A DNA stretch of 64,000 bases from Streptomyces palmae. Its GTDB lineage: Bacteria; Actinomycetota; Actinomycetes; Streptomycetales; Streptomycetaceae. The position numbers were made by a program, and so were the translations under genes. Position 1 is the first letter of the stretch. The number at the start of each line of letters is the position of its first letter. Shown here one piece after another: positions 46,901 to 56,417 of the stretch. The stretch lies in assembly GCF_004684805.1 (NCBI RefSeq), contig NZ_SRID01000001.1, forward strand, positions 34,565 through 98,564. Direction: 5' to 3'. The notes under the pieces are model-generated. The model was given only the letters and a program-made list of their open reading frames with translations. It did no database searches and was not told the DNA's origin.

Positions 46901-49900
46901 TGGCCGCGCTCACCGAGGTCTTCACAGAGGCGGGAGCCGAACCCGGCGGCTGCGTCCTCGGCTCGGTGAAGTCCCAGATCGGACACACCAAATGCGCGGC
47001 GGGCCTGGCCGGACTGATCAAGACCGCGCTCGCGCTCCACCACGGCGTCAAACCCCCCACCCTGCACCTGCGGCAGCCGAACCCCGCGTGGGACGAACGC
47101 ACCAGCCCCTTCGCCTTCCACACCCGGGCCAGGCCCTGGCCCGCCCCGCGTTCCGAACGCGTCGCGGGAGTCAGCGCGTTCGGCTTCGGCGGTACCAACT
47201 TCCATGTGGTCCTGCGCGCTCACGACGAGGGTGCCCCGCCCTCGCATGCCCGCGACGAGTGGCCCGTCGAGCTGTTCCTCCTCCGCGGCGCCGACCACGA
47301 GGGCGCCACCCGGGCCGCCCGGCATCTGCTCGCCCTCGCCGAGTCGGGCGGCTCCGCGTCCGGCGACTCTCCGTCCGGTGTCCCGGAGTACGAGCCGCCC
47401 CGGCTGCGCGACCTCGCCCTCGCCGCCGCGCGCCGCGCCGACCTCGACGCCGTACGCGGTCTGCCTCCCCGTATCGCGGTGCTGGCCTCCTCCGTACCGG
47501 AGTTGACCGCCGCCTTGCGACGGGCCATGGACGGCGAACACGCCCCCGACGACGGAATCCACCTGGCGGACGGCAGCGAACCCGGCGAGATCGCCTTCCT
47601 CTTTCCCGGCCAGGGCAGCCAGCGCCCCGGCATGCTCGCCGAGCTGTTCGTCTCGTTCCCCGAACTCCAGTGCCTCCTGCACCTCGACGAGCGGGCCGCG
47701 TCCGCCCTCTTCCCGCCGTCCGCCTTCGACGAGGCCGGACGGCAGGCCCAGGCCGACCGCATCACCGACACCCGCGTCGCCCAGCCCGCGCTCGGCATCA
47801 CCGGGTTCGCCGTCCAGTACCTGCTGGGCCGGGTCGGCGTGCGCCCGGCGATGACGGCCGGACACAGCTACGGCGAGCTCGCGGCGCTCGCCGCGGCCGG
47901 TGCCCTCGGCCCCGAGGAGTTGCTGTGGTGCAGCAGGGCACGGGCCGAGTCCGTCGTCGCCGCCACCGGGACGGGCGACCCCGGCACCATGGCCGCGATC
48001 GCCGCCTCGGCGATGGAGCTCACCGCGGCCCTTGAGGAAGTGGGCTGTGCGAAGTCCGTCACCCTCGCCAACTGCAACTCACCCCGTCAGACGGTGATCT
48101 CGGGCTCCACCGAGGACGTGACGGTGGCGGTCGAGCGGCTGCGCGAGCGGGGCCTCGAAGCCAAGCGGATCCCGGTGGCCTGCGCCTTCCACAGTCCTCT
48201 GGTCGAGGCCGCGGGTGACACCTTCGCCTCGTCGCTCGCCGCGGTGTCCTTCGAGGCGCCGAGGATCCCGGTGTGGTCCAACCGCACAGCGGCCGTCTAT
48301 CCCACCACGCCCGAAGGGATACGCGCCGAACTGGCCGCCCAGATCGGCTCACCGGTCCGCTTCGTCGAGCAGATCGAGGCCATGTACGAGGCGGGCGCCC
48401 GGACCTTCGTCGAGGCCGGCCCCGGTGCGGTGCTGACCCGCCTGGTCACCGAGATCCTCGGCGACCGCCCGCACCGCACCGTCACCCTGGAGGCCGGGCG
48501 CCACTCGGGCCTGTCCGGCTTCCTCGCCGCCCTCGCCCGACTGGCTGTCGCCGGGACGGACGTACGCACCGGCTGGCTGTTCCAGGGCCGTGACGCGGTC
48601 GATGCGGCCCATGCTCCCCGCCGCAGGCGCGCGGGCTGGACCGTCGACGGCCATCTGGTCCGCACCGCCGACGGCGCCATCCCCGCTGCGGGCCTGCACC
48701 CCGCCCAGCGCATCCCGGAGGTACGCATGACCGCTCAGGCAGGCAGCCCCGGAAGCGCGCGCGACGCCGCCGGCGAGGGGGCGGCGATCGATCGCGAGGC
48801 CCTCATCAGCGAATTCCTCCGCACCAGCCGGGAGATGATCAGCGCCCAACGAGACGTGCTGCTCGGCTACCTCGGCACCGGCTCACGAGCCCTTCCGCAT
48901 CCCCTACCCCTGGAGCACGAACTCCCCGAGGCGACGACCGCTCCGATGGCCGCGCCGGACCCCGCGCCGGCCGAGCCGACCGATCTGAGCGATGCCGCGG
49001 TGCTCGCAGCCGTGCTGGAGGTGATCGGAGAACGCACCGGCTACCCCGCGGACATGATCGAGCCCGATCTGGACCTGGAGGCCGACCTGAGCGTCGACTC
49101 CATCAAGCGGGCCGAGATCGCCGGGCAGCTCGCCCGGCGGCTCGACCTGCCCACCACCCAAGGCACCGACATCGAGGCGCTGTCCAGGGCGCGTACGGCG
49201 GCGGGCATCGCCGAACTGATCGTCGCCGCGCGGCCGGACGACACGCCGCCGCCCGAGCCTCCCGCAGCGGCCCACGGCTCGCCCGAGGTGGACGCCGAAC
49301 CGGTCATCACGGCCCCCAAGCGGCTGCTGATGAAGGAAATCGACCTCCCGCCCGCGGCCCCGGCCCCTTCGGAACTCACCGGACGCGTCTTCCTGATCGT
49401 CGGCGAGGGCCCGCTCGCCGAGTCCGTCAAGGAGAGGCTCGACACGTACGGAGCCCGGGCGGTGACCGCCATGGGGATACCCGACGGCGCCGGATTCGAC
49501 GGTCTGATCCACCTGGTCTCCCCGGACGGCGGCCCGGCCCCCGAGCCCGTACTGCCGGGTGCCGTACCCCTCTACCAAGCGGCCCTGGCCAACGGACCGC
49601 GCTGGCTGCTGGCCGCCGGCGCCTGTGCCGGGCTGCGCGGACTCTTCCGCTCGCTGTCCCGGGAATACCCGCGGACCATCGCCCGCGTCGTCGAACAGCC
49701 CGCCGGAACAGACCCGTCCACCGCGGCTGACGCGATCATCGCGGAACTGAGCTGTGCGGACCGCGAGCCCGTCGTGCTGCGTGAGGGCGAGCAGCGGCGC
49801 GGCACGCGGATGACCGAAACCGGCCTCGGCACCCTGGGCAGCTCCGGAGCCGGACCCGCCGACGACGGCGCCGCGGAGGCCGCGGCCCTCGGACTCGACC

Positions 49901-50742
49901 ACGAGTCGGTGCTGATCCTGGTCGGCGGCGCGCGGGGGATCACCGCCCGGTTCGCCACGGCGCTCGCCACCGCCACCCGCTGCCGACTGGAGATCTTCGG
50001 CCGCACCTCGATGCCCGACGTCGAGGAGGCTCCCGCCATCGCGACCGCCACCACCGACACCGAGCTGCGCGCCGCCCTCATCGAGAGCGGACTGACGTCC
50101 CCGGCCGAGGCCGAGCGGGAGATCGGCAGGATCCAGGCCGAGCGAGAGGTGCGGGAATCCGTCCGCCGACTCACCCGACTGGGCAGTCCCGTGCGCTACC
50201 ACTGCGTGGACGTGCTGGACCCCGAGGCCGTGCACCGTGCCGTGAAGAGCGTGCACGTCGAACACGGCAGGGTCGACGGGGTCGTCTACGCGGCCGGAGT
50301 CATCGAGGACAAACTGTTCGCGGAGAAGTCCCCGGACTCCTTCCACCGGGTTTTCGGCACCAAGGCCGATGGCGCCAGGACCGTCCTGGACGCCGTGGGC
50401 ACGCTCCCCGGCGGCCCGCGCTTCGCGGTGCTGTTCGGCAGCATCGCGGCCGTCCTGGGCAACCGCGGCCAGACCGACTACGCCGCCGCCAACGACGCCC
50501 TGGAGGCCATCGGCCGCGACTGGTCACAGAGCACCGGTCACCGGGCACTGACCGTCCACTGGGGTCCGTGGGCGCCCACCGGCACCAACAACGGCATGGT
50601 CACCCCGGAACTGATGCGTGTCTACGCGGCGCGCGGTGTCAGCCTCATCGACCCCGCGGAGGGCGCCGTGAGCCTGCTGCGCGAACTGGCCTGGGGCCCG
50701 CGGGACAACACCGCCGTCGTCTACACGGCCTCGGGGTGGTGA
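43942..50742 (+). CDS. PUFA-synthase-like type I polyketide synthase (two flavin barrels-KS-AT-ACP-KR)
   Basis: ATG 43942 has GGAG seven bases upstream, giving 2,266 residues. Residues about 15-240 and 290-580 are two nitronate-monooxygenase-like flavin barrels of the kind in PfaD enoyl reductases (GGHGAEL near 138; SECGGHVGP near 425; LFAGGVHDERSAA). Residues 655-1080 are a ketosynthase with Cys840, His975 and His1015; about 1220-1540 an acyltransferase (GHSYGEL, Ser1309); about 1680-1760 one acyl carrier domain (LSVDSIKRAE, Ser1720); 1985-2250 a ketoreductase (LVGGARGITARFA, Tyr2180). The enzyme should act iteratively, extending and reducing an acyl chain on its carrier domain. It overlaps the next synthase by four bases. 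Fused tandem reductase barrels at the N-terminus are unusual, as PfaD is normally separate. Confidence 0.87.
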   Translation: MRMPQTCVDGGRPSMRDLVLAVHPFGVASARFTAAAVRAGALGVLDLTGEVRLACEQLGLAAQWSRAGFAVRVADHRGVAARDLPACVHTVVLGAGGTATAADFPGRRVLAEVTSDAQARTAAADGAHGLIARGNEVGGHGAELSTFVLLQQLLAGEVEGLPVWACGGIGPHTAAAAVAGGAAGVVLDIQTALLAEAELPAEITSVLSGLDGSETVVVDGLRVLRRRGPGPGGPPPVLEVGQDAFLAARFQRRWGTLGAAIRGIRGAVTEALAVDASVLGPESLGSRALGTRLPVVQGPMTRVSDQPAFAAAVAAQGALPCIALALSGAERTRAVLEETRSALGDVPWGVGILGFAAEEIKDAQVEVIREIRPTHAIIAGGRPGQAAALEEAGVSAFLHVPSPGLLDQFLEAGARKFVFEGSECGGHVGPRAGFPLWQAQLDVVDDFLAGVGEGAAAELQLLFAGGVHDERSAAMVAAMTAPLAARGAAVGVLMGTAYLFTEEAVSAGAVRPLFQRQVLEAEHTELLETAPGHVTRCVPSPYTDEFAVLREELLAGAAPSRETWERLEQLNVGRLRLASKGIERVGGELREVDEDRQLSEGMFMAGQVAVLRSRVTTVAALHASVTTGAQTVLDRCREAHASGGAEPVAASEPLDIAVVGMACVFPQAPDLASFWGNVLTGTDAVTEVPASRWDASLYYDKEGAGERTPSRWGGFLPEIPFEPLAYGIPPASLPSIEPVQLLALDVARRALADAGYADRPFDRGRASVIFGAEAGSDLSNAMTLRTVLPSYLGQLPPELERQLPRLTEDSFPGILANVIAGRIANRLDLGGANYTVDAACASSLAAVDAACKELTAGTSDLVLCGGADLHNGINDYLLFSSAHALSPSGRSAPFDRSGDGIALGEGVACLVLKRLTDAERDGDRIYAVVKGIGSSSDGRALGLTAPRADGQRRALDRAYRNAGISPAEVGVVEAHGTGTVVGDRTELAALTEVFTEAGAEPGGCVLGSVKSQIGHTKCAAGLAGLIKTALALHHGVKPPTLHLRQPNPAWDERTSPFAFHTRARPWPAPRSERVAGVSAFGFGGTNFHVVLRAHDEGAPPSHARDEWPVELFLLRGADHEGATRAARHLLALAESGGSASGDSPSGVPEYEPPRLRDLALAAARRADLDAVRGLPPRIAVLASSVPELTAALRRAMDGEHAPDDGIHLADGSEPGEIAFLFPGQGSQRPGMLAELFVSFPELQCLLHLDERAASALFPPSAFDEAGRQAQADRITDTRVAQPALGITGFAVQYLLGRVGVRPAMTAGHSYGELAALAAAGALGPEELLWCSRARAESVVAATGTGDPGTMAAIAASAMELTAALEEVGCAKSVTLANCNSPRQTVISGSTEDVTVAVERLRERGLEAKRIPVACAFHSPLVEAAGDTFASSLAAVSFEAPRIPVWSNRTAAVYPTTPEGIRAELAAQIGSPVRFVEQIEAMYEAGARTFVEAGPGAVLTRLVTEILGDRPHRTVTLEAGRHSGLSGFLAALARLAVAGTDVRTGWLFQGRDAVDAAHAPRRRRAGWTVDGHLVRTADGAIPAAGLHPAQRIPEVRMTAQAGSPGSARDAAGEGAAIDREALISEFLRTSREMISAQRDVLLGYLGTGSRALPHPLPLEHELPEATTAPMAAPDPAPAEPTDLSDAAVLAAVLEVIGERTGYPADMIEPDLDLEADLSVDSIKRAEIAGQLARRLDLPTTQGTDIEALSRARTAAGIAELIVAARPDDTPPPEPPAAAHGSPEVDAEPVITAPKRLLMKEIDLPPAAPAPSELTGRVFLIVGEGPLAESVKERLDTYGARAVTAMGIPDGAGFDGLIHLVSPDGGPAPEPVLPGAVPLYQAALANGPRWLLAAGACAGLRGLFRSLSREYPRTIARVVEQPAGTDPSTAADAIIAELSCADREPVVLREGEQRRGTRMTETGLGTLGSSGAGPADDGAAEAAALGLDHESVLILVGGARGITARFATALATATRCRLEIFGRTSMPDVEEAPAIATATTDTELRAALIESGLTSPAEAEREIGRIQAEREVRESVRRLTRLGSPVRYHCVDVLDPEAVHRAVKSVHVEHGRVDGVVYAAGVIEDKLFAEKSPDSFHRVFGTKADGARTVLDAVGTLPGGPRFAVLFGSIAAVLGNRGQTDYAAANDALEAIGRDWSQSTGHRALTVHWGPWAPTGTNNGMVTPELMRVYAARGVSLIDPAEGAVSLLRELAWGPRDNTAVVYTASGW

Positions 50743-53700
50743 CCGCCGCGATGCCCGGATCCTGTCCGATCGCCATCGTCGGCATGGCGGCCCTGTTCCC
50801 GGGCGCCCCCGACCTCGGCACGTACTGGCACAACCTCGTCCACGGAGTCGACGCCATCACCGAGGTCCCCTCGGCCCGCTGGGACGTCGACTACTACGTC
50901 CCGGACGGCGAACGCGAACGCCGCGCCGACCGCGTCTACTGCCGACGCGGAGGGTTCGTCGACGATCTCGCCGAGGTCGACGTCACGGCCTTCGGGATCA
51001 TGCCCACCTCCGTACCGGCCACCGAGCCGGACCAACTGATCGCGCTGCGGGTGGCGTCCCAGGCGGTCCAGGACGCCGGCGGCGCCGACCGGCTCTTCGC
51101 CGACCGGCGCCGCACCGGAGTGGTCCTCGGCCGTGGCGGCTATCTCACCCCGGGGCTGGTACGCCTCGACCAGCGGGTGCGCACGGCCGGCCAGCTCGTG
51201 CGCACACTGCGGGAACTCCTGCCGGACCTGGAGGCGGAGCGGCTCGACCAGGTGCGTCAGGCCTTCACCGCCCAGCTGGGGCCCGAGGCGCCCGAGTCGG
51301 CCATCGGCCTGGTCCCCAACCTGGCCGCCTCCCGACTGGCCAACCGCCTGGACCTGCGCGGGCCGTCCTACACCGTGGACGCCGCGTGCGCCTCCTCGCT
51401 CATCGCGGTCGACCACGCGGCCCGCGAGCTGGAGTCCGGTCGCTGCGACGTCGTCCTGGCCGGGGGAGTCCACCACTGCCACGACATCACGCTGTGGAGC
51501 GTCTTCTCCCAGCTCGGCGCCCTGTCGCACAGCGAGCGCATCCGCCCGTTCCACCGGGACGCCGACGGGGTGCTCATCGGCGAGGGCACGGGGGTGGTGG
51601 TGCTCAAGCGACTCGCCGACGCCGAGCGCGACGGCGACCGTGTCTACGCGGTGATCACCGGCACCGGGGTCGCGGGCGACGGCCGCGCCGGTGGTCTGCT
51701 CAGCCCGGACTCCGCGGGCCAGGCCGAGGCGATCCGGGAAGCCTGGCGCAGGGCCGGTCAGGACCCCGCCGCGCCCGGTGCCGTCGGGCTGCTCGAAGCC
51801 CACGGGACCGCCACCCCGGCGGGCGACACCGCCGAACTGGCGACGGTCGCCGCCGTCTTCGGCCCGCCCGGCGACGCACCCCGCGGCGTGATCGGCTCGG
51901 TCAAATCCATGATCGGGCACACCATGCCGGCCGCCGGCATCGCCGGACTCATCAAGGCCGCACTCGCCGTGCACCACGGCGTCCTCCCGCCGACCCTGCA
52001 CTGCGAGGACCCGCACCCGGCGCTCGCCCGCACCCGCTTCACCACCGTGGACACCGCCGTCGCATGGGATCCCGCCGTCTACGGCCCGGTACGCCGCGCC
52101 GGGGTCAACGCCTTCGGTTTCGGCGGCATCAACGCCCATGTCGTACTGGAGCAGCCCGGCACCGCCCCGGCCGCTGCCGCCCCCGGCACCGGCGGCCCCG
52201 TCGTCACGGTGCACGAGCCCGAGCGAGTGCTGCGACTGGCCGGGGCGAGCCCCGCCGAGCTGGCACGTCTCCTCGACCGCGACGACGCCGCCCTCCTCGC
52301 CTCCGTGACGGACGAGACCACGCCCGAGCCCGCCGGGCCGGTCCGACTCGGCGTGGTCGCCCCGACGCCCAAGCGCCTGGCGCTCGCCCGCAAGGTGGTC
52401 GACCGGGGTCGAGCCTGGCGCGGCAGGAACGACGTGTGGTTCGTCCCCGATCCGCTGCTCGGGAAGGCCGGCGGTGGCCGCCTCGCCTTCGTCTTCCCCG
52501 GCCTCGAAGCCGACTTCGACCCCGACTGCGAGGACGTCGCCCGCCACTTCGGCCTCCCCTGGTCGCTGTCCGGGACGGATGCCGCGGTCGGCGACGTCGG
52601 CCGGCAGGGCACCGGAGTCTTCCAGCTCGGCCGCATCCTGCACGCGGCCCTGGAGCGGATGAACATCGTGCCCGACGCGTACGCGGGCCACAGCCTCGGC
52701 GAGTGGACGGCCATGGCGGCCGCCGGGATCCACGCCCACGACGAGGTCGACGCCTTCCTCGCCTCGTTCGACCCGGACGCTCTGCGCGTGCCGGGCCTCG
52801 CCTTCGCGGTGATCGGCGCACCCGCGGACCGCGTCCTCCAGGCCCTTCGGGGACAGACGCGGGTCGTGCTGTCGCACGACAACGCCCCCCGACAGTCCAT
52901 GATCTGCGGACCGGCGGAAGCGGTCGAAGCGTTCGTCGACCGCTTCCGCGAACAGGGCGCGATCTCGCAGGTGCTGCCGTTCCGCTCGGGCTTCCACACC
53001 CCCATGCTCCGCCCCTACCTGGACCCCATACGGAAGGCGGCGGAGACCTACACGCTGCGCCCCGCACGGCGACCGGTCTGGTCCGCCACCACGCTGCGGG
53101 AGTACCCCTCGCGACCGGAGGCGGTGCGCGAACTGTTCGTCCGGCACCTGCTGGAACCGGTCCGCTTCCGGCCGCTCATCGAGGCCATGTACGCGGCGGG
53201 CTTCCGCGGATTCGTCCAACTCGGCGTCGGCCGGCTCGGCTCCCTGATCGGGGACACCCTGCGCGGCCGCGACCACCTGGAGGTCCCCGCCCACGCCCCG
53301 CACCGGCCCGGCCTTGCCCAACTGCGCCGCGTGGCCACCGCCCTGTGGACGGACGGAGCCGACCCCGACCAAGCCGCCCTCCGCCCGGCGGGCGCCCCCG
53401 CCCGCACGGTGGTACGCCATCCGGTCCGGCTCGACCTCGGCGGCGCGCTGATCTCCCTCGACGAGCCCACCCGCGCGGTGGTCGGCGCCGCCCTGGCCCC
53501 ACGGCACCGCACGGCGCGAGGCGAGTGGACCTCCCCCCTCGACGCGCTCGGCGCCCGGGACCCGCTGGCAGCCGAGTTCACCGCGCTGCTCGACGACACC
53601 GCGGCGCTCGTGGCGGACGTCCTCGCCACACACCGCCCCGGCACCCCGCGCACCACCGCATCCACCGAACCCCGGGCCGTCCCGCGCGGTCCGGCGGCCC

Positions 53701-55283
53701 GACGCGCCACCCCGTGGCGAGGCACCCCCGGTGACCTGCACACCTCGCTGCGGATCTCCGTCGAGACCATGCCGTACCTGCTCGACCACTGCTTCTTCAA
53801 GCAGCCGCCGAGGGCCGACCCCGCCGATCGCTGGCCGGTCGTACCCGGCACGACCGTGATCAGGCACCTGATGGACTTCGCCGAGCGGGCCGCCCCCGGC
53901 CTGCACGCGGTGGCCGTCCACGACGTCCGGCTCCACCAGTGGATCACCGCCGTCCCCGCGGTCGACATACCCGTCCACGTCACCCCCGAGCCCCCACACC
54001 CCTCGGGCACGACCCGGGTGACGGCCACCCTCGGCCCGTACGCCCAGGCCACCGTCGAACTCGCCCGGGCCGGTGACGCGCGTCCGCCCGCCCCGTGGAC
54101 CTTCCCCCGGGACGGGGAGCGCCCCTGCGAGCTGACCGCCGCCGAGCTGTACACCCGGCGCTGGATGTTCCACGGCCCGCGCTTCCAGGGCGTCACCGAA
54201 CTGACCGCGATCGGCGACGCGCACGTACAAGGGGTCCTCACCACTCCGTCCGCACCGGGGGCCCTGCTGGACAACGTGGGCCAGCTGCTCGGCTACTGGA
54301 TCATGTCGCGGCTGCCCACCCGCACCACCGTCTTCCCCGTCGGCATGCGGGAGATTCGCTTCCACGGCGCGCACCCCGCGCCGGGCGAGCGGCTCGACTG
54401 TCTGATCCGGATCGTCTCCGTCAGCGAGACCACGCTCGAAGCGGACATGCAGCTGGTCAGGGAAGGCCGGGTCTGGGCGGAGTTCAACGGCTGGCGCGAC
54501 CGCCGCTTCGACAGCGACCCGCGCATCCGCCGGGTGGACCGAGAACCGGAGCACCACACCCTCGCCGAGATCCAGGACGGTGGCTGGACCCTGGTCCACG
54601 AGCGCTGGCCCGACCTTGCCACTCGCGAGCTGATCATGCGGAACATGCTGGCCGGCGAGGAACGCGGCGCCTACCAGGCACAGGTCCCACGCGGGCGTCG
54701 CCAGTGGCTGCTCGGCCGGATCGCGGTCAAGGACGCGGTACGACAGCTGCTGTGGGACGCCGGGAGCGGCGGGATCTTCCCCGCCGAACTGCGGGTCGCC
54801 AACGACCGGGCCGGGCGCCCCTACGTCACAGGCGCGTACGGCCGTACCCTCCCCGACCTCCACGTCTCCCTCGCGCACCGGGCCGAGGCCGCGGTCGCGA
54901 TTGCGAGGAGCGTTCCGTGCGGTATCGACATCGAGGAGGTGACCGAGCGCCCGGAGGGGACCCATGAGGTGGCGCTCGGCGCCCGCGAGCGGAGCCTGCT
55001 CGCTTCACTGGTCCGCGACACCGGCGAACCCGAGGCCCTGTGGTTCACCCGCTTCTGGGCCGCCAAGGAGGCCGTCGGCAAGGCACGCGGCACCGGCCTG
55101 GCCGGTGCCCCGAAGCGCATCGAGATCACCGCCGCCACCGACACGGCACTGACGGTCCGCACCGGCGGCGGCACCCACCACGTCCATCACCGCACCGTCG
55201 CGAACCCCCCAGGACTGCCGTCCCGTGACTACGTCGTGGGCTGGACGGTCGCCCATGAAGAGGAGAGCCAGGATGACTGCTGA
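50739..55283 (+). CDS. Second synthase: KS-AT-dehydratase-phosphopantetheinyl transferase
   Basis: GTG 50739 overlaps the previous stop (GTGA); ATG 50751 is an alternative. The 1,514 residues begin with a ketosynthase (10-430) with intact Cys217, His355 and His394, followed by an acyltransferase (about 590-890; GHSLGEW, Ser652) whose first motif is degenerate (FVFPGLEADFD instead of PGQG), as in PfaB-type domains. Residues about 1005-1300 form a double-hotdog dehydratase with His1017 (LLDHCFFK) and Asp1178 (LLDNVGQLLGYW). Residues about 1350-1505 are a Sfp-type phosphopantetheinyl transferase (CGIDIEEV, WFTRFWAAKEAVGKA). It supplies dehydration and activates the carrier domains of the pathway itself. 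No enoyl reductase is present here; that role falls to the flavin barrels of the first synthase. Confidence 0.87.
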   Translation: MTAAMPGSCPIAIVGMAALFPGAPDLGTYWHNLVHGVDAITEVPSARWDVDYYVPDGERERRADRVYCRRGGFVDDLAEVDVTAFGIMPTSVPATEPDQLIALRVASQAVQDAGGADRLFADRRRTGVVLGRGGYLTPGLVRLDQRVRTAGQLVRTLRELLPDLEAERLDQVRQAFTAQLGPEAPESAIGLVPNLAASRLANRLDLRGPSYTVDAACASSLIAVDHAARELESGRCDVVLAGGVHHCHDITLWSVFSQLGALSHSERIRPFHRDADGVLIGEGTGVVVLKRLADAERDGDRVYAVITGTGVAGDGRAGGLLSPDSAGQAEAIREAWRRAGQDPAAPGAVGLLEAHGTATPAGDTAELATVAAVFGPPGDAPRGVIGSVKSMIGHTMPAAGIAGLIKAALAVHHGVLPPTLHCEDPHPALARTRFTTVDTAVAWDPAVYGPVRRAGVNAFGFGGINAHVVLEQPGTAPAAAAPGTGGPVVTVHEPERVLRLAGASPAELARLLDRDDAALLASVTDETTPEPAGPVRLGVVAPTPKRLALARKVVDRGRAWRGRNDVWFVPDPLLGKAGGGRLAFVFPGLEADFDPDCEDVARHFGLPWSLSGTDAAVGDVGRQGTGVFQLGRILHAALERMNIVPDAYAGHSLGEWTAMAAAGIHAHDEVDAFLASFDPDALRVPGLAFAVIGAPADRVLQALRGQTRVVLSHDNAPRQSMICGPAEAVEAFVDRFREQGAISQVLPFRSGFHTPMLRPYLDPIRKAAETYTLRPARRPVWSATTLREYPSRPEAVRELFVRHLLEPVRFRPLIEAMYAAGFRGFVQLGVGRLGSLIGDTLRGRDHLEVPAHAPHRPGLAQLRRVATALWTDGADPDQAALRPAGAPARTVVRHPVRLDLGGALISLDEPTRAVVGAALAPRHRTARGEWTSPLDALGARDPLAAEFTALLDDTAALVADVLATHRPGTPRTTASTEPRAVPRGPAARRATPWRGTPGDLHTSLRISVETMPYLLDHCFFKQPPRADPADRWPVVPGTTVIRHLMDFAERAAPGLHAVAVHDVRLHQWITAVPAVDIPVHVTPEPPHPSGTTRVTATLGPYAQATVELARAGDARPPAPWTFPRDGERPCELTAAELYTRRWMFHGPRFQGVTELTAIGDAHVQGVLTTPSAPGALLDNVGQLLGYWIMSRLPTRTTVFPVGMREIRFHGAHPAPGERLDCLIRIVSVSETTLEADMQLVREGRVWAEFNGWRDRRFDSDPRIRRVDREPEHHTLAEIQDGGWTLVHERWPDLATRELIMRNMLAGEERGAYQAQVPRGRRQWLLGRIAVKDAVRQLLWDAGSGGIFPAELRVANDRAGRPYVTGAYGRTLPDLHVSLAHRAEAAVAIARSVPCGIDIEEVTERPEGTHEVALGARERSLLASLVRDTGEPEALWFTRFWAAKEAVGKARGTGLAGAPKRIEITAATDTALTVRTGGGTHHVHHRTVANPPGLPSRDYVVGWTVAHEEESQDDC

Positions 55284-55608
55284 ACCACACACCGCCGTAC
55301 CCCCCGTCCCGGACGAGCGGACCGTGTTGGACACGGTGACGGGCATGCTCCACGAGGTGCTCGGTGAGTACGGGCTCGACGACGCCGAGATCACCATGAG
55401 CACGCGGTTCCACGACGATCTCGAACTGGAGAGCATCGACCTGGTCACGCTCTCCGCGGCGCTGCGCGACCACTACGGCGACACCGTCAACTTCGCCGCC
55501 TTCATCGCGGACCGCGGCCTTGAGGAGATCATCTCGCTGACCGTCGGCGACCTGGTCAGCCATGTCCTCGCCGCCTTCTCCACCGCGCCCGCGACCGAGG
55601 CGGTCTGA
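55273..55608 (+). CDS. Discrete acyl carrier protein
   Basis: ATG 55273 lies inside the end of the preceding gene (11-base overlap) behind AGGAGAG. The 111-residue protein has one carrier domain with the phosphopantetheine-accepting Ser54 in DLELESIDLVTLSAAL and the helix DHYGDTVNFAAFI. It should be loaded by the transferase domain of the second synthase and carry a chain, starter or finished acyl group for the synthases or for transfer to the downstream enzymes. The motif EL-E-SIDL differs from the SVDSIK motif of the fused domain, so the two carriers are not recent copies. Confidence 0.88.
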   Translation: MTAEPHTAVPPVPDERTVLDTVTGMLHEVLGEYGLDDAEITMSTRFHDDLELESIDLVTLSAALRDHYGDTVNFAAFIADRGLEEIISLTVGDLVSHVLAAFSTAPATEAV

Positions 55609-55610
55609 GC

Positions 55611-56417
55611 ATGCCGAAGATCCGCGTCGGTGAACTGGACGTCCATGTGCAACGCATGCCCGCGGCCGGGCCACCGGTCGACGGCCCGCGGCCCCTCGTG
55701 GTGCTCGTCCACGGCATGCTCATCGACAGTCTGGCGAGCTACTACTTCTCCCTCGGCCCCGTCTTCGCCGAGCGGGGCATGGACGTCCTCATGTACGACC
55801 TGCGCGGGCACGGGCGAACCACCCGGCCCGCCACGGGCTACCGCCTGGAGGACTTCGTGACGGACCTCGACGGACTCCTCGACGCCCTCGGGGAGGGCCG
55901 CCCGGCGCACGTGGTGGGCAACTCCTTCGGCGGCGCCATCGCCTACGGGTTCGCCGCCACCCGCCCCGACCGCGTCCGGTCGGTCATGGCGATCGAGGCC
56001 GAGCCGCCGGTGCGGTCGTGGGCCGCGAAGATGGCCGAGGGCCTCACCGGCGAAGAGGGCGGCCTGGTGGTGAAGGAAGTGCGCACCTGGCTCCTGGAGG
56101 ACCCCGAGCGCAACGCGCGACCCTTCCAGCTCGCCGGGCGCATCCTGGACGCCACCACCCTGGCCGAGGACATCCCGCGCAGCCGCGTCCTGGACGACGG
56201 GCTCGCCGCCATCCGCTGCCCCGTCTTCGCCCTGTACGGCGCGGACTCCGAACTCTCCGGCCAGGCCGACCACGTGGCGGCCACGCTCGCGTGCTGCCGC
56301 ACCGCGGTCCTGCCCGACCAGGGGCACTCGGTGCTCGTGGAGCGGCCCAAGGAGACGGCCGACCTGCTCCTGGGCTGGCTTGAAGACGACATCCACACAC
56401 CCCTTGAGGCGGGCTAG
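55611..56417 (+). CDS. Alpha/beta hydrolase, probable releasing or editing thioesterase
   Basis: ATG 55611 follows the carrier stop by two bases. The 268 residues have the full catalytic triad: Ser105 in VVGNSFGGAIAYG, Asp212 in ALYGADSEL and His239 in DQGHSVLV, with oxyanion motif VLVHGM near residue 34. There is no signal peptide. Its position between carrier and glycosyltransferase suggests it frees the acyl chain from a carrier or edits stalled chains; a hydrolase acting on the glycosylated product is an alternative. Confidence 0.85.
   Translation: MPKIRVGELDVHVQRMPAAGPPVDGPRPLVVLVHGMLIDSLASYYFSLGPVFAERGMDVLMYDLRGHGRTTRPATGYRLEDFVTDLDGLLDALGEGRPAHVVGNSFGGAIAYGFAATRPDRVRSVMAIEAEPPVRSWAAKMAEGLTGEEGGLVVKEVRTWLLEDPERNARPFQLAGRILDATTLAEDIPRSRVLDDGLAAIRCPVFALYGADSELSGQADHVAATLACCRTAVLPDQGHSVLVERPKETADLLLGWLEDDIHTPLEAG

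Noticed and set aside
50721..54965. 1,414-codon open frame on the strand opposite the second synthase
   Set aside because: It is the antisense mirror of a GC-rich coding sequence with intact synthase motifs on the plus strand; its sequence is low-complexity Gly/Arg/Val-rich.
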